Positions 17,114-24,823 of a DNA stretch of 40,110 nt are shown here, one piece after another. Made by a program: the position numbers and the translations under genes. Position 1 is the first letter of the stretch. Every line of letters begins with the position of its first letter. The notes below the pieces were generated by a model. That model saw only the letters and a program-made list of their open reading frames with translations, searched no databases and was not told the DNA's origin. The DNA lies in contig JAJVIK010000008.1 in the NCBI GenBank assembly GCA_022072055.1, positions 1 through 40,110 on the forward strand, in the 5' to 3' direction. The DNA comes from a bacterium. GTDB taxonomy: Bacteria > Hinthialibacterota > Hinthialibacteria > OLB16.

Positions 17114-18528
17114 CAGCGTCCCCCCTTGTGGGCGGGTGTGCCGGGCGAGGCCGGGGCGCCGAGGAATTGGCTGATTCGGGGGATGTTCTGGGCCGCCTGG
17201 GGATCTTCGGGATCGAGGCCCCGAACTTTCCTCCAAGAATCCAGGGCTTCCTCCCAGTTTCGGGCGCGGGTGTGGGCGATGGCATAGTGTCGCCACCCCT
17301 CCAGGTGTTGGGGATCCAAGGCGACCACATCCCCGAGCGGAGGAAGGGCTTCCTCGACATATCCCTGTTCCAGGCGCTCCACACCGAGTGCAAACAGCGC
17401 CTCTTTGTAGCGCGGAGAAAGCTCCACCGCGCGCTCCAGATCGGCAAGTGAGCGATCGGCCCTCCCCCGCTCCTTGTGGAGCGCGGCTCGAAGAAACCAC
17501 AGCCGCGCCTCAGAGGGGTGCTGCCCAAGCGCCTTTTCGACAGTCTCCTCGGCGGCCTCGATCTCCCCCGAGTCGATGAGGGATCGCGCGAACTCCACCC
17601 AGTGGTGAGTCTCGGAGGGGGTCTCCAGGCAGAGCAGGCGATAGAGATCGGCGGCTTGGTCCGCGCTTCCAGCGGCATGGAGCGCCCGGGCCTTGAGGGC
17701 CAGGACCGGTTTGCTCATCCGCTCCTTGGGGACACGGCGTATCAGACCGAGCGCCTTTCGGGAGTGGCCGCGAACCAGGCAGGCTTCGACCAGAATCTCC
17801 AGGAGCTCAATCCGACCCGGGAAACGCTTAAACCACTCCTCAACCGCCTCCAGCCCCTTGACGGGCAGCCCGGCGGCGGCCAGTTCCCGGGCCTCGTGGA
17901 CGAACAGGTCGGAGTAGGCTTTGGCCAGAGCGCACTCCTCGAGCAGCTCCCCTCGCCAGAGTCGCTTGAGATGCTCGAGGGTGACCGAGTCCGTGGGATC
18001 GATTTCCACCGCGCTCTGGTAGGCCTCCTCGGCGGCCGGGAAGCGGCCAAGGGTCTCCTCCAGAAATCCCAGATAGGAATAGCCCTGGCCCCACGTTGGG
18101 CGCTCCCTGAGGTGACGTTTGACCGCGCGGTGCGCGGCGGGGGCCCCTTTCAGGACGAACGCCAAGAGCACAGCCAGGGAGCGCGCGGCATCGAGCCTTG
18201 GGGCGCGCTTCACCGCCGCTTCGGAGAGCCGAAGCGCCTCCCTTTCCGCGCCGGCGAAGAGGGCGATTTCAGCCGCTTCCGCCAAGGCCTCGCCATCGTT
18301 GGCGATCGCCGTCAGGATTTCCCCGAGCGCCTCGAAGGCATCGTGACGTCTCCCCTGGCGCCGGTGAATTCGGGCAAGGAGAAAGCGGGCATCGATGAAA
18401 TTCGGCTCCTCGGCGAGGCACCGCCGAAGTGGAATGACAGCTTCCTGGTGGCGGTTCCTGGCCACCAGGTCAAGCGCGCGGTGGTAGTCCGCCAGCCCAG
18501 GGGGCGCGATGGAGTTCGTGGTTTTCAA
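17113..18528 (-). CDS. Tetratricopeptide-repeat protein
   Basis: The 471-residue protein has no signal peptide or membrane segment. It consists of about ten to twelve TPR units of 34 residues, for example YHRALDLVARNRHQEAVIPL, SYLGFLEETLGRFPAAEEAY and LFALGVERLEQGYVEEALPPL. It probably acts as a cytoplasmic scaffold, and partners are unknown. The first codon is TTG 18528, without a strong ribosome site, so the exact start is uncertain by a few codons. It is co-transcribed with the membrane protein that follows and is divergent from thiS. Confidence 0.85.
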   Translation of the reverse strand: MKTTNSIAPPGLADYHRALDLVARNRHQEAVIPLRRCLAEEPNFIDARFLLARIHRRQGRRHDAFEALGEILTAIANDGEALAEAAEIALFAGAEREALRLSEAAVKRAPRLDAARSLAVLLAFVLKGAPAAHRAVKRHLRERPTWGQGYSYLGFLEETLGRFPAAEEAYQSAVEIDPTDSVTLEHLKRLWRGELLEECALAKAYSDLFVHEARELAAAGLPVKGLEAVEEWFKRFPGRIELLEILVEACLVRGHSRKALGLIRRVPKERMSKPVLALKARALHAAGSADQAADLYRLLCLETPSETHHWVEFARSLIDSGEIEAAEETVEKALGQHPSEARLWFLRAALHKERGRADRSLADLERAVELSPRYKEALFALGVERLEQGYVEEALPPLGDVVALDPQHLEGWRHYAIAHTRARNWEEALDSWRKVRGLDPEDPQAAQNIPRISQFLGAPASPGTPAHKGGR

Positions 18529-18657
18529 ATGTCAACCCATCCCCTTGACATTCCAAAAAGGAAAAGAATCCTCTCCCCTCGGAGTTGCTCCGGCTAGTTT
18601 ACGCATGTTAGCATAATCTCAAAGGTGGATGGGAATGGGACCTTTCAGGAAACTCCG

Positions 18658-18858
18658 ATGAATCTGACAATCAACGGAAAATCCGAAGCGGTGGAGTCCG
18701 TCCGCACCCTTGCCGATCTGCTCGCTCGACTCAACCTGGACCAGCGTCAGGTTGTCGTGGAGCTCAATGAGAGGATTATCCGCCGAAACGATGTGGAAGG
18801 AACCTTGCTTTCCAACGAGGATCGGTTGGAGATTCTCCGATTCGTGGGGGGAGGCTAG
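18658..18858 (+). CDS. thiS: ThiS-family sulfur-carrier protein
   Basis: The 66-residue ubiquitin-like protein starts at ATG 18658 behind AGGA. MNLTINGKSE, LADLLARLNL, VVVELNERIIRRNDVEGTLLSNEDRLEILRFVGGG follow in order, with the Gly-Gly end needed for adenylation and thiocarboxylate formation in thiamine thiazole synthesis. A third Gly is present (FVGGG), so the exact functional terminus should be confirmed. No thiG or thiF is adjacent. The only E1-like enzyme in the window is the MoeB/rhodanese protein at 32101-33261. A response-regulator gene follows after 6 bases. Confidence 0.88.
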   Translation: MNLTINGKSEAVESVRTLADLLARLNLDQRQVVVELNERIIRRNDVEGTLLSNEDRLEILRFVGGG

Positions 18859-18864
18859 ACCCGC

Positions 18865-19788
18865 TTGAATTCCACCGAGCCGAGCAAACCAACGATCCTG
18901 GCGGTCGATGACGAGGAAGTCATTCGCACGCTCCTGGTGAACATCTTCCAGCGTGATGGTCGCTACGCGGTGGACATCGCCGCCGATGGGGTGGAGGCGC
19001 TGGCCGCTTTGGATGCGCGGGACTACTCGGTGGTCATCACCGACCTTCAAATGCCCCGCATGGGGGGGATTGAGCTTCTTCGCCGCATTCGTAAAGCCCG
19101 CCCCGAGCTGCCGGTGATGGTGTTCACCGGATATGGCGACCTGCAGCAGGCGGTGGAGGCGCTCCGTCTGGGGGCGGTCAATTTCCTCTGCAAGCCGTTT
19201 GACCTCAAGGAGATTGTCCCCGCGGTCTCCAAGGCGGTTGAAGCGGTCCACAAGATGGACCGCCGGAAGCTGGCCTACTCCTTCGTCGATTCCCTCCACA
19301 TGGATATCTCGGTTCCGCCGGCCATGGATCACGCCGAGAGCGTTCTTCAGATGCTTGTGGATCCGGTCCTCAACCTCAATCTCGCCGAGGAGGCGGAGGT
19401 CAAGAATGTCTTCCTGGCCTTGGATGAGGTGTTGATCAACGCCATCGCCTACGGCGCGCTCCGGATCGACCCGATCATCCGCGAGTCGGAGACCGGGCAC
19501 GAAGATTTCGAACGGGAGCTGAGCAAGCGGGGGCTTCTCCCCGAATACGCGGACCGCCGTGTGCGAATCATCGCGGATTACAGCCCGGAAAAGGCGGTCT
19601 TCCGCTTCATCGATCCGGGCGAGGGTTTCGACTTTGAAAACCTCCCCGACCCGACTCACCCGGAGAACCTCTTCCGGGAACATGGCAGGGGACTGCTCCT
19701 TGCGCGCTGTTTCATGGATGACCTCCAATTCGCCGGAAAAGGGAATGATGTCACCCTGATCAAGATCCGCTCCGCCGCGGGGACCTGA
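18865..19788 (+). CDS. Response regulator fused to an RsbW-like ATPase domain
   Basis: The 307-residue protein begins at TTG 18865. The receiver domain is complete: D15-D16, phospho-acceptor D60 in VVITDLQMPRMGG, T88 and K110. After a short helix comes a HATPase_c_2 domain of the anti-sigma/serine-kinase type. It has an N-box-like ALDEVLINAIAYGAL (about 190-204), then FRFIDPGEGFDFENLPDP, and HGRGLLLARCFMDD with GNDVTLIKI at the end. There is no His phosphotransfer domain. The design suggests a phosphorylation-controlled anti-sigma or anti-anti-sigma switch. Neither a partner kinase nor a sigma factor lies in the window. Confidence 0.85.
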   Translation: MNSTEPSKPTILAVDDEEVIRTLLVNIFQRDGRYAVDIAADGVEALAALDARDYSVVITDLQMPRMGGIELLRRIRKARPELPVMVFTGYGDLQQAVEALRLGAVNFLCKPFDLKEIVPAVSKAVEAVHKMDRRKLAYSFVDSLHMDISVPPAMDHAESVLQMLVDPVLNLNLAEEAEVKNVFLALDEVLINAIAYGALRIDPIIRESETGHEDFERELSKRGLLPEYADRRVRIIADYSPEKAVFRFIDPGEGFDFENLPDPTHPENLFREHGRGLLLARCFMDDLQFAGKGNDVTLIKIRSAAGT

Positions 19789-19899
19789 CCCCTTGAAGCG
19801 CCCCCGACTCGGTGGACTTGCCGGGGGGGTGGGTCTAGAATTGTTTGCTCAATCCTCAATTTCCGAAATTCATCAGATCGACAAGGTGGTTCATGGATC

Positions 19900-21168
19900 A
19901 TGCCGACACCCGTGTTGCACGCAACCCAAGGCAGCCCCGCAATCCTCGGCGGGGAGCCGGTGAGGAAAACCCCCTACCCCGAGTGGCCGGACCCGAAACC
20001 GTGGATGCTGGATGCCCTCAAGGAGGTGTGGGCCTCCCGAGAGTGGGGGGTGGGCGCGCCGATCATCGACACCTTTGAGGAGAAATGGGCCGAGTATGTC
20101 GGGGTGCGCTATTCGGGGAGCTGTGTGAACGGCACCGAGGCGATCACGGTGGCGCTCCGCGCGGTGGGAGTGAAGCAGGGGGATGAGGTCCTTACTTCCC
20201 CATACACTTTCATCGGAACGATCACCCCGATCATGTCCATGGGCGCGGTCCCCAAATTCGTGGACATCTCGGAATCCGATTACCTGATGGACCTCGACAA
20301 GTTGGAGGCGGCGATCACCGAGCGCACGCGGGCGATTATCCCGGTGCATATCGCGGGGTGCATGGTGGACATGGAGCGGGTGTGCGCCATCGCCGAGAAA
20401 CACAACCTCAAGGTGATCGAGGACTGCGCGCAGGCCCCCGGCGCGGAATGGAAGGGGAGGAAGGCGGGGGCCTGGGGGCACGCCGGGACTTTCAGCTTCC
20501 AAACCAGCAAAAACATGTCTTCGGGAGAAGGCGGCTCGGTGACCACGGATGACCCTGAGATCGCCGACGGCGTTTTCGCCGCCAAGAACTGCGGGCGAAC
20601 CCGCGAAGGGGTCTGGTACGGCCATTCGCGATTCGGGAGCAACCTGAGACTATCGGCCTGGCAGGCCGCCTTACTCTTGGGGCAGATCGACACCCTGGAC
20701 GAGGAAAACTCCTTGCGACACAAGAACGCCCTGTATCTGGAGTCGATCCTCCGGGGCATCGAAGGGGTCGAGGCAATCGCCGTGGATGTGGAGGGAGTGA
20801 CCCGGCACGCCCATCACCTGGTTTTGTTCCGGTACGACAGCTCCAAATTCGAGGGGCTGACCCGCGACCAATTCACCAAAGCGGCGCAGGCGGAGGGGAT
20901 TCCGGTCGGCAACGGATATGTCCCGATCTACACCCAGGGGTGTGTCCGGGAGTATGCCTCCTGGCCGTTCATTGCCCCTTTGCTCAAGGCTCGTGGGATC
21001 GACTACTCGAAGGTTTCGTGCCCGGTGACCGAGCGGGTTTCCCGGCATGAGGGCTTCTGGACCCACATGAATGTGCTGATGGGAGGCGCGAGCGAGCTGG
21101 ATTCCTTCGCGGAGGCGTTCCGCAAAATTCAGCATCACGCGGGCGCCCTCAAACGGCGAATCGAGTAG
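19900..21168 (+). CDS. DegT/DnrJ/EryC1/StrS-family PLP-dependent sugar aminotransferase
   Basis: The 422-residue cytoplasmic enzyme has the fold-type I layout of nucleotide-sugar aminotransferases: NGTEAITVALRAVGVKQGDEV, SPYTFIGTI, a PLP-phosphate and ring site in IEDCAQAPGA with D175, and the Schiff-base lysine K204 in FSFQTSKNMSSGEGG. Members act on keto sugars for O-antigen, lipid or antibiotic sugars. Which sugar is used here is unknown. It stands alone, preceded by a 111-base gap with a TAGAAT string at 19836-19841, and it converges with the PPK2 gene at 23 bases. Confidence 0.9.
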   Translation: MPTPVLHATQGSPAILGGEPVRKTPYPEWPDPKPWMLDALKEVWASREWGVGAPIIDTFEEKWAEYVGVRYSGSCVNGTEAITVALRAVGVKQGDEVLTSPYTFIGTITPIMSMGAVPKFVDISESDYLMDLDKLEAAITERTRAIIPVHIAGCMVDMERVCAIAEKHNLKVIEDCAQAPGAEWKGRKAGAWGHAGTFSFQTSKNMSSGEGGSVTTDDPEIADGVFAAKNCGRTREGVWYGHSRFGSNLRLSAWQAALLLGQIDTLDEENSLRHKNALYLESILRGIEGVEAIAVDVEGVTRHAHHLVLFRYDSSKFEGLTRDQFTKAAQAEGIPVGNGYVPIYTQGCVREYASWPFIAPLLKARGIDYSKVSCPVTERVSRHEGFWTHMNVLMGGASELDSFAEAFRKIQHHAGALKRRIE

Positions 21169-21191
21169 AGCGCGGTTCGGTCAAGCGACCC

Positions 21192-22673
21192 TTATCGCCC
21201 GAGGGCTTCCTCCACTCGCTCGGTGAGCGTGCGGAGGGCCTTGAGGCGAGCGTGGAGCTTGCAGTTCCCCTCCAGAATCACCCACGGGGCGTAGGTGGTG
21301 CTGGTGCGCTCGAGCATATCCAGTGCGGCCTCTTCGTAGAGCGGCCACTTGGCCCGATTCCTCCAATCCTCTTCGGTGATCTTCCAGCGCTTGTGGGGGA
21401 TTTTCTGGCGTTCCTTGAAGCGCCGGAGCTGCTCCTTGGCGGAGAGGTGAATCCAGAACTTCACGATGATCGTGCCGAAGGAGGAGAGCTGCTCCTCGAA
21501 TTCGTTGATCTCCTGGTAGGCGCGCCACCAGTCCTCCGGGCGGCAGAACCCTTCGACCCTTTCGACCAGGACACGGCCATACCAGCTCCGGTCGAAGATG
21601 CTGATGTGGCCGGCTTTTTGAAGGGGACGCCAGAACCGCCAGAGGAAATGGTGCGCCAGCTCCTCCTGGTTGGGAGCGGCGATGGAGGTGACTTGATACC
21701 CGCGCGGGTCCAGGTTGCCCGTCACTCGGCGGATGTTGCCTCCCTTCCCGGCGGCGTCCCAACCCTCGTAAACCACCACGAGCGGAACCCGACTGCGAAA
21801 TAGGGAGAACTCCAGTTCCCGCATCCGGACCTGCAATTTGGGGAGCTCGGAGTCGTATTCCTTGCGGTCCGCCTGGACGGATAGATCGATCCGGTCGAGG
21901 AGAGTCGGCTTGGGATGGGGAACAAGCGGGATGGGTTTGGGTTTGCGGCGCGCCTGGGCCTTGTGCTCCTCAAGCGCGCGCTCCAGGGCGGCGATGACAG
22001 TCTGAAAAACCTTCACGGTGGCGAACCGTTTGCAGTGCGCCTCGACCACGGTCCACGGGGCGAAATGCGGGGAGCAGCGCTGCAGCATTTCCTCGACACA
22101 CTCGGCATAGCCGCCGTAGTTTCGGACCAGCCGGCGATCCGCCTTGGTCACCTGCCAGGCCTGGGTCGGGTCCTTGGTGATCTTCGAGACCCGTTTGCGC
22201 TGCTCCTTCTCGCTGATATGGAGGAAGAACTTGACCAGGACCGCGCCTGAGTCCGCGAGTTGACGCTCGAACTGGACAATTTCTCGAAACACCTGGGGCA
22301 GTTCGCGCCCGCGCGTGCGTTTGAGAGCACGGTCGACCAACACCTTGCGGTACCAGCTTTGATCGAACAGAGCGATGTGCCCTTGGGCGGGGGTCTTGAT
22401 CCAAAACCGCCAGAGGAATGGGCGCAGGAGCTCCTCCGGAACCGGGTCCTCAACGAGGTGGGTCTGAACCCAGCGCGGATCAAGCCGCTCCACCAGACGC
22501 GAGATCTGCGCGCCCTTGCCGCTGGCTTCCCAGCCCTCGAATACAATGATGGTCGGAATGCCCGCTTGACGGATCCTCTGTTGGAGCTCGGATAGTCGGT
22601 TGCGAAGGGGCGGAAACTCCGCCTCGAATTCCTTCTTGGTCAGTGCGTGGGTGAGGTCCACCTGTTCAAGCAT
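21192..22673 (-). CDS. pap: Polyphosphate:AMP phosphotransferase, double-domain PPK2
   Basis: The 493-residue protein contains two PPK2 domains. Each carries a Walker A (GWEASGKG about 47-54; GWDAAGKG about 300) and a Walker B-like segment (DQSWYRKVLVDR; DRSWYGRVLVERVEGF). Double-domain PPK2 proteins (class II) transfer phosphate from polyphosphate to AMP, giving ADP, and help restore nucleotide charge. Usually one half is the active one. Here the second half has the canonical DRSWYG and the first has DQSWY. The start at ATG 22673 is chosen because GGAGG lies 8 bases upstream; an in-frame TTG five codons earlier is less likely. The YTV-like gene upstream ends with a terminator, so transcription is separate. 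Confidence 0.9.
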   Translation of the reverse strand: MLEQVDLTHALTKKEFEAEFPPLRNRLSELQQRIRQAGIPTIIVFEGWEASGKGAQISRLVERLDPRWVQTHLVEDPVPEELLRPFLWRFWIKTPAQGHIALFDQSWYRKVLVDRALKRTRGRELPQVFREIVQFERQLADSGAVLVKFFLHISEKEQRKRVSKITKDPTQAWQVTKADRRLVRNYGGYAECVEEMLQRCSPHFAPWTVVEAHCKRFATVKVFQTVIAALERALEEHKAQARRKPKPIPLVPHPKPTLLDRIDLSVQADRKEYDSELPKLQVRMRELEFSLFRSRVPLVVVYEGWDAAGKGGNIRRVTGNLDPRGYQVTSIAAPNQEELAHHFLWRFWRPLQKAGHISIFDRSWYGRVLVERVEGFCRPEDWWRAYQEINEFEEQLSSFGTIIVKFWIHLSAKEQLRRFKERQKIPHKRWKITEEDWRNRAKWPLYEEAALDMLERTSTTYAPWVILEGNCKLHARLKALRTLTERVEEALGR

Positions 22674-22748
22674 CCTCAAAGCCTCCAAGTGGAGATGGAC
22701 TGTGAGACCTTGGGCGGGGGTCGGACGGGATGATGACAGGATTCAGGC

Positions 22749-22788
22749 GAAAAGACAAAGGAGCGGAGGCCGCTCGACGCTCCGCTCC
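22749..22788 (-). terminator. Intrinsic terminator of the VPYT-repeat gene
   Basis: On the minus strand GGAGCGGAG (22788-22780) pairs perfectly with CTCCGCTCC (22768-22760) across an 11-base loop. It is followed at once by a T-rich run (TTTGTCTTTT). It lies 28 bases after the stop of the VPYT-repeat gene. Confidence 0.8.
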
Positions 22789-22815
22789 CGAAACCAGTCT
22801 CTTGTCTCGCGGGGC

Positions 22816-24516
22816 TTATTGCTGTTCCGGTCCTCCCGTGGTCCGAATCACGGTCGGCGTGTCCCCCTCGATTGGGGTGAGCACGGTCTCGAGCGGTCCC
22901 GGGGGATTCGCCAGGGCCTTTTGAACTTCCTCTGGGGTGAGCTCGACAATCCTGTGGGAGACCACTTCTGCCTTGGCGGTCTCCTGGGTGTGGCGCGCCA
23001 CGCGGACAAGCGGGCGCCCATCAGGACCGCAGTTCATCGGGCTCCTCCGCTCGATGATCTCCTTGGCCTTGGGGTAGCGGACCAGGACTTTATATTCCAC
23101 GGTCTTCACATCCGGGACCTCGACTTGGTACGGCTCATCCACCTCAAAGGCCACCATCTCGGTGTAGGGAACCCGGACTGAGTAAGGAACCTGAACCTCG
23201 TACGGAACCTTCACCGTGTAGGTCTCCTCAACCTGATAGTTCTCCTCCTCGGTGTATGGAACCTTCACCGTGTAGGGGACTTGCTCCTCATACGGGATGC
23301 GCTCGGTGTAAGGGACCTTGACCGTATACTCCACCGGCTCCTCATAGGATTCGGGAACCTCATAGGGAACGGTGACCGTATACTTCTCCTGATCCGTATA
23401 ATTCACGGTTTCTGTGTAGGGAACATCCACCTCGTAGGGAACCTGGATCTCCTCTTTGACCATGATGGTCTTGGGGACCTTCTCGACATAGGGGACCTCC
23501 ACCTCGTAGGTTTCGGTGTCGGTGTAAGGAACATACACGGTGTTCTCAACCGGTTCTTCATAGGGCACATACTCGGTCTTCCGTTTGGCCACCTTGTAAT
23601 CCACGACCTCGCTGTCCACAAGGGTCTCGGTGTATGGAACCTCGACCTCGAACGGGATCTTAACCTGGTAGGTGACCGGCTCCCAATCGATCACGGTCCG
23701 CGAGTAAGGCTCGCGCAAGCTGACCAATTGCCCTCCCTGACATTCCCGGCTGCATCGGTACGCGGTCACTTCGCGTTCGCGCGGTTCCATCCGGGTCCGC
23801 CGTTCGGTCTTGTACTTGAGCTCGGTCTTGTACTTGGTCACCTCGCGCTCGCGCGGGACCACTCGGCTGGCATCCTCGTAAACGATCTTCTCCTCGGGAC
23901 GGACTCGGGAGACCATCTTGACCTGGGTTTCCGGCCGGACTTTTTCGACTTCGCGCGTGCGGGTCTCGAGCCGGGTCTTCACGACTTCATCGTGTTCAAC
24001 CACCGGCTTTTCGCGCACCTCGGTTCGATAGCGGGTTTCCTTGCGTGTGCGCGGCTCCTCGCGGACCTTCTGGACCGGACGGGTCCGCTCCTCCTCGCGC
24101 GTCTTGGTCACCGTCCGAGTGCGCGGCTCCATCCGGACGCGGGTCTCCTCGCGGACCCGATCCACATCCTTGTGGCGGGTTTCGGTCCGATAACGGGTTT
24201 CTTCGCGCACCTTTTCGACCGGGCGGGTCTTGGTGACAAGGCGGGTGCGCGGCTCCTCGCGCTCGCGGGTCTCGATCTTGTACTTGACCTCTTCGCGGTA
24301 GCGGGTCTCCGGGCGGTATTGGGTGACTTTGCGGGCGGCGGTTTCAATCCGAGTGGTGGGAACCTCACGTGTCCGGGTTTCCTCGCGGGTGGCCCAGATG
24401 ACCTGCTCCGCGGTCTTGATCACCGAACACTCCATGTCCGCCTGCGCGAAAACGGGGGTGATCCATTGAACTGCCAATATAGCGATGAAGGCTGAAACGG
24501 GCCGTGAAAGGGGCAT
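22816..24516 (-). CDS. Exported bipartite repeat protein: Arg/Glu/Thr half followed by a VPYT (YTV-like) half
   Basis: The 566 residues open with a signal peptide (cleavage near VFA-QA, residue 24). Residues 43-253 are an Arg-rich region of alternating charges with repeats such as TRPVEKVREETRYRTETR (98-115) and its variant TRPVQKVREE, then ETRYRTE (146-166). A short linker holds C255 and C259 (RCSRECQGG). Residues 280-480 are a Val-Pro-Tyr-Thr/Glu repeat (VPYTETV, YTVKVPYTE, VPYEVQVPYSVRVPYTE), overall acidic, recurring every 8-16 residues. A C-terminal 85-residue segment with C496 follows. The VPYT half resembles the YTV motif described for secreted planctomycete proteins. No enzyme motif is present, so a structural role in the envelope is likely. 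It has GGAGGT, 6 bases before ATG, its own promoter and its own terminator. Confidence 0.85.
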   Translation of the reverse strand: MPLSRPVSAFIAILAVQWITPVFAQADMECSVIKTAEQVIWATREETRTREVPTTRIETAARKVTQYRPETRYREEVKYKIETREREEPRTRLVTKTRPVEKVREETRYRTETRHKDVDRVREETRVRMEPRTRTVTKTREEERTRPVQKVREEPRTRKETRYRTEVREKPVVEHDEVVKTRLETRTREVEKVRPETQVKMVSRVRPEEKIVYEDASRVVPREREVTKYKTELKYKTERRTRMEPREREVTAYRCSRECQGGQLVSLREPYSRTVIDWEPVTYQVKIPFEVEVPYTETLVDSEVVDYKVAKRKTEYVPYEEPVENTVYVPYTDTETYEVEVPYVEKVPKTIMVKEEIQVPYEVDVPYTETVNYTDQEKYTVTVPYEVPESYEEPVEYTVKVPYTERIPYEEQVPYTVKVPYTEEENYQVEETYTVKVPYEVQVPYSVRVPYTEMVAFEVDEPYQVEVPDVKTVEYKVLVRYPKAKEIIERRSPMNCGPDGRPLVRVARHTQETAKAEVVSHRIVELTPEEVQKALANPPGPLETVLTPIEGDTPTVIRTTGGPEQQ

Positions 24517-24562
24517 TGTAAGACCTCCGAAAATCAGTCAATAACTCTCCCCCCTCGGATAG

Positions 24563-24591
24563 AGTTTAGCCGCGCGCCACGCCCTGGACAA
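24563..24591 (-). promoter_or_regulatory. Promoter of the VPYT-repeat gene
   Basis: On the minus strand TTGTCC (24591-24586) and TAAACT (24568-24563) are 17 bases apart and lie 47 bases before the start codon. Both match consensus at four or five of six positions. Confidence 0.5.
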
Positions 24592-24681
24592 TCATTCCTG
24601 ACGCGGAAGCTCCTCATTTCACGCTGCAAACCTCACACCAGAGGGGGTTCCGGAGGCATTGAAGTGGAGCAAACCCTCTCG

Positions 24682-24701
24682 ATTTCCACAGGTTATCCAC
24701 A
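24682..24701 (+). promoter_or_regulatory. DnaA-box-like pair
   Basis: TTATCCACA at 24693-24701 is the perfect classical DnaA box. Two bases before it, ATTTCCACA (24682-24690) is a two-mismatch copy in the same orientation. They lie in the rarA upstream region. One perfect nine-mer could occur by chance in a window of this size. The adjacent second copy makes regulation or DnaA titration worth considering. Confidence 0.4.
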
Positions 24702-24823
24702 GATTCTTAAGAACGGATCGAATTGGACAACCGAGGCAACGGAAGGCATGGGTCCTCATTTCTGGTCGAGAACCACCCTAGGATGAGTACACACCGGGGG
24801 CGGATATGCTTTAGAGTTCCGAC

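Larger units (their letters stand above)
24517..24823. other. 307-base intergenic region between divergent genes
   Basis: The region separates the VPYT-repeat gene and rarA. It holds a minus-strand promoter (24563-24591), the ribosome site of the repeat gene, and two DnaA-box-like words (24682-24701). A TATGCT at 24806-24811 is a possible rarA -10 without a clear -35. No RNA gene or reading frame is evident. Confidence 0.6.

Noticed and set aside
18545-18550. TTGACA as a promoter for thiS
   Set aside because: No acceptable -10 hexamer lies 16-18 bases downstream.
17476-18597. 373-codon open frame opposite the TPR gene
   Set aside because: It is a shadow of the TPR repeats in high-GC DNA.
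23281-24495. 404-codon open frame opposite the VPYT-repeat gene
   Set aside because: Its hydrophobic repeats mirror the real repeats. The minus-strand gene has the signal peptide, promoter, ribosome site and terminator.
24517-24823. Possible chromosomal origin
   Set aside because: Only one perfect DnaA box and one imperfect copy are present, without an A/T-rich unwinding region or dnaA/dnaN/gidA neighbours.
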